A stretch of DNA of 7,569 nucleotides from Chloroflexota bacterium (GTDB lineage: Bacteria > Chloroflexota > Anaerolineae > Aggregatilineales > Phototrophicaceae). Below are positions 6,106 to 7,569 of this stretch, piece after piece. The notes beneath the pieces are model-generated. The model did no database searches. It saw only the letters and a program-made list of their open reading frames with translations, and was not told the origin of the DNA. The first letter of the stretch is position 1; each line of letters begins with the position of its first letter. Where the stretch lies: the NCBI GenBank assembly GCA_023392115.1, contig JAEVZT010000337.1, forward strand, positions 1-7,569. The letters are read 5' to 3'. The position numbers and the translations under genes were made by a program.

Positions 6106-7098
6106 GTGTCCAAACCATCGCCCACCTTCTACGTCTTTCACGGCGACGACGACCTGCGGATTGAGGAAGAAGTCCAGAAGCTGCGCGCCAAGATCAGCGA
6201 GTCGCCGAACGCCGACCTCAACACCGCCGAGTTCGACGGCGCGTCAACGCCCGTCGGCGACATCCTCGGCGCGGCGATGGCGTACCCGTTTCTGGCAGAC
6301 AAGCGGCTGGTGATCGTCAAAGACCTGCTGGCGTGGATCACGCGCAAGGGCGCGGGCGAAACCGGCAAGAAAGCCGTCGAAGCCCTGCTGACGACCCTGC
6401 CGCAGCTTGACGACTGGTCGCGCCTGATCTTCTGGGAACGGGTCAAGCTGTCCGACTCGAACAAGATCGTCAAGCTGGCGCAGACGCACGAACGCGGCTT
6501 CGAGAAGCAGTTCACCGTCCCGAAGGACAGCACCGGCTGGATCGTCAAGCGGGCGCAGGATCATTACGGCGTGTCAATTGAGGGACGCGCGGCGGTCGCG
6601 CTCGCCGGCGTCACCGGCAGCGATTTGCGCCGCGCCGACAACGAACTGCTCAAGCTGGTGATGTATGTCGACGGCGAGCGCCCGATCACCGAAGCCGACG
6701 TCGCCCTGCTGACGCCGTATGTCGCCGAAGCGAGCATGTTTGAAATGGTCGACGCGCTGGCGGAAGGGCGCGGCAAGACGGCGCTGGCGCTGCTCGCGCG
6801 CCTGCTCGACCAGCAGGAAGACGTGTTCTCGATCTTCGGCATGATCATCCGCCAGTTTCGCCTGCTGCTGATGGCCAAGGAACACCTCGACGGCGGCGGT
6901 TACCCGAAAGAGATCGCCTCGGCGCTCGGCGTGCACCCGTTCGTCGCCGAAAAGCTGGCGAAGCAGACGCGCGGTTTCAACCTGCCGCAGCTTGAGCGCA
7001 TCTACCGCGCGCTCCACGACTACGACGTGAAGATCAAGACGGGGCAGATTGACCCCCGGCTGGCGCTCGATCTGCTGTTCGCCGGGCTGGCGCGCTGA
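6106..7098 (+). CDS. holA: DNA polymerase III subunit delta
   Basis: This 330-residue protein is the clamp-loader delta subunit, which binds and opens the beta sliding clamp for loading onto primed DNA during replication. It opens with FYVFHGDDDLRIEEEV (8-23), the delta version of the AAA+ start. As expected for delta, there is no intact P-loop, and FLADKRLVIVKDLL follows, which is a family hallmark. A middle lid region leads to the C-terminal helical collar domain from about residue 206 (VAEASMFEMVDALAEG), ending with the typical basic/helical KTGQIDPRLALDLL segment. The length is normal (about 330-345). The start is GTG at 6106, chosen because the conserved fold begins just after it. No clear Shine-Dalgarno precedes it, so translation may be coupled to the DUF6391 gene ending at 6098. 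The stop is TGA. Confidence 0.92.
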   Translation: MSKPSPTFYVFHGDDDLRIEEEVQKLRAKISESPNADLNTAEFDGASTPVGDILGAAMAYPFLADKRLVIVKDLLAWITRKGAGETGKKAVEALLTTLPQLDDWSRLIFWERVKLSDSNKIVKLAQTHERGFEKQFTVPKDSTGWIVKRAQDHYGVSIEGRAAVALAGVTGSDLRRADNELLKLVMYVDGERPITEADVALLTPYVAEASMFEMVDALAEGRGKTALALLARLLDQQEDVFSIFGMIIRQFRLLLMAKEHLDGGGYPKEIASALGVHPFVAEKLAKQTRGFNLPQLERIYRALHDYDVKIKTGQIDPRLALDLLFAGLAR

Positions 7099-7142
7099 CG
7101 CGGCGCATCTTGCAACCCTGATCTGTGTTCAATCGTATATGG

Positions 7143-7153
7143 GTTACGGTAAC
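7143..7153. repeat. Short perfect palindrome upstream of the GlsB-like gene
   Basis: GTTAC-G-GTAAC is an 11-base dyad in the 79-base gap after holA, located 25 bases before the start codon. A TATATG hexamer (7136-7141) precedes it and could be a -10 box, but no well-spaced -35 is seen. An operator role is possible but speculative. Confidence 0.25.
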
Positions 7154-7177
7154 TCTTCACGAAATGGAGCGGAGAAC

Positions 7178-7513
7178 ATGGGTGGTCTACTTGCGTTAAT
7201 CCTCTTCCTGATCGTCGTCTACATCCTGATCAGCCTTGCAGCCGGCGTGATCGGCGGCATCGGCGGGCTGATCATCTCGCTGTTGATCTGGGCGGTGATC
7301 GGCTGGCTGGCGGGGCAGCTCTTGCAGGGGCGCGGCTACGGCGCGCGCGGCAACATCGCGCTCGGCTTGGGCGGCGGCATCATCGGCAGCCTGCTGTTCC
7401 GGCTGCTCGGTCAGCCGAACCTCGATCAAGGCTTGATCGGCAGCATCATCGTCGGCGTGATCGGCGCGGTCATCCTGATCGTCGTCGGTCGCCTGATCCG
7501 CCGCGAGACGTAG
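7178..7513 (+). CDS. GlsB/YeaQ/YmgE family (transglycosylase-associated) membrane protein
   Basis: This is a 111-residue, very hydrophobic, glycine-rich inner-membrane protein. Residues about 36-109 fit the family: IGWLAGQLLQGRGYG at a membrane edge, then NIALGLGGGIIGSLLF and a last helix with IVGVIGAVILIVVGRLIRR. The family name comes from association with transglycosylase or general-stress genes; its molecular function is not settled. The protein is longer than the usual 80-90 residues because of an additional N-terminal hydrophobic stretch (3-25). About four membrane segments are expected, with a positive C-terminal tail (RLIRRET). Start choice: GGAG at 7166-7169 lies 8 bases before ATG 7178, while the in-frame ATG at 7139 has no site. 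It follows holA by 79 bases and could be read from holA or have its own promoter. A palindromic repeat begins just after the stop. Confidence 0.85.
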   Translation: MGGLLALILFLIVVYILISLAAGVIGGIGGLIISLLIWAVIGWLAGQLLQGRGYGARGNIALGLGGGIIGSLLFRLLGQPNLDQGLIGSIIVGVIGAVILIVVGRLIRRET

Positions 7514-7520
7514 TAAACGC

Positions 7521-7569
7521 GGAACCCCTCACCCCCCAACCCCCTCTCCCACGTAAACGGGGAGAGGGG
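7521..7569. repeat. C-rich/G-rich palindromic repeat, cut by window edge
   Basis: A C-rich tract starts 7 bases after the stop of the GlsB-like gene and leads into a hairpin. The arms are CCCCTCTCCC (7541-7550) and GGGAGAGGGG (7560-7569), perfectly paired over 10 bases with a 9-base loop. The C-rich left part (ACCCCTCACCCCCC, about 7524-7537) has no partner within the window, so an outer right arm probably lies beyond base 7569. It resembles the left arm of the element at 3898-3990 and may act as a terminator. Confidence 0.65.

Noticed and set aside
5481..6125. Minus-strand open frame (214 codons) opposite the DUF6391 gene
   Set aside because: Composition is typical of a shadow, and the plus strand shows conserved DUF6391 motifs.
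7049..7177. Upstream extension of the GlsB-like frame overlapping the end of holA
   Set aside because: The extension encodes a polar, non-conserved stretch. The ATG at 7178 has a suitable ribosome binding site and begins the hydrophobic protein.

Overview
The window looks like a chromosomal segment of a high-GC bacterium, most likely Chloroflexota (Anaerolineae-like). This placement is an inference from three things: a DUF6391 membrane protein (a family I associate with Chloroflexota and cyanobacteria), a secreted protein made of PPC-like beta-sandwich repeats, and C-rich/G-rich palindromic intergenic repeats like those common in Chloroflexota. No rRNA, tRNA, CRISPR array, transposase, integrase or phage gene is visible. 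Gene density is high, and no gap between genes exceeds about 160 bases.

Layout. Positions 1-1047 (minus) hold the N-terminal 349 codons of an unrecognised protein that runs off the left edge. Positions 1187-1993 (minus) encode a stand-alone ABC/SMC-type AAA ATPase in tandem with it. A 104-bp AT-richer gap with a plausible promoter separates this from the divergent pepF (2098-3897, plus), an M3B zinc oligoendopeptidase. A 93-bp imperfect palindrome (3898-3990) starts directly after the pepF stop codon. It lies between pepF and the convergent gene 4000-5382 (minus), which encodes a secreted tandem PPC-like protein. A second divergent gap (5383-5540) leads into a plus-strand group: a DUF6391 membrane protein (5541-6098), holA for the DNA polymerase III delta subunit (6106-7098, only 7 bases downstream, GTG start), and a small GlsB/YeaQ-type membrane protein (7178-7513). 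The window ends inside a second C-rich/G-rich palindrome (from about 7521).

Function. The genes do not form one pathway. They are a mix of housekeeping functions (peptide turnover, replication clamp loading), envelope or secreted proteins and two poorly characterised genes. I see no convincing new multi-gene system. The points most worth following are the unknown left-edge protein next to an orphan ATPase, the His/Cys cluster of the DUF6391 protein in a likely operon with holA, and the palindromic repeats.
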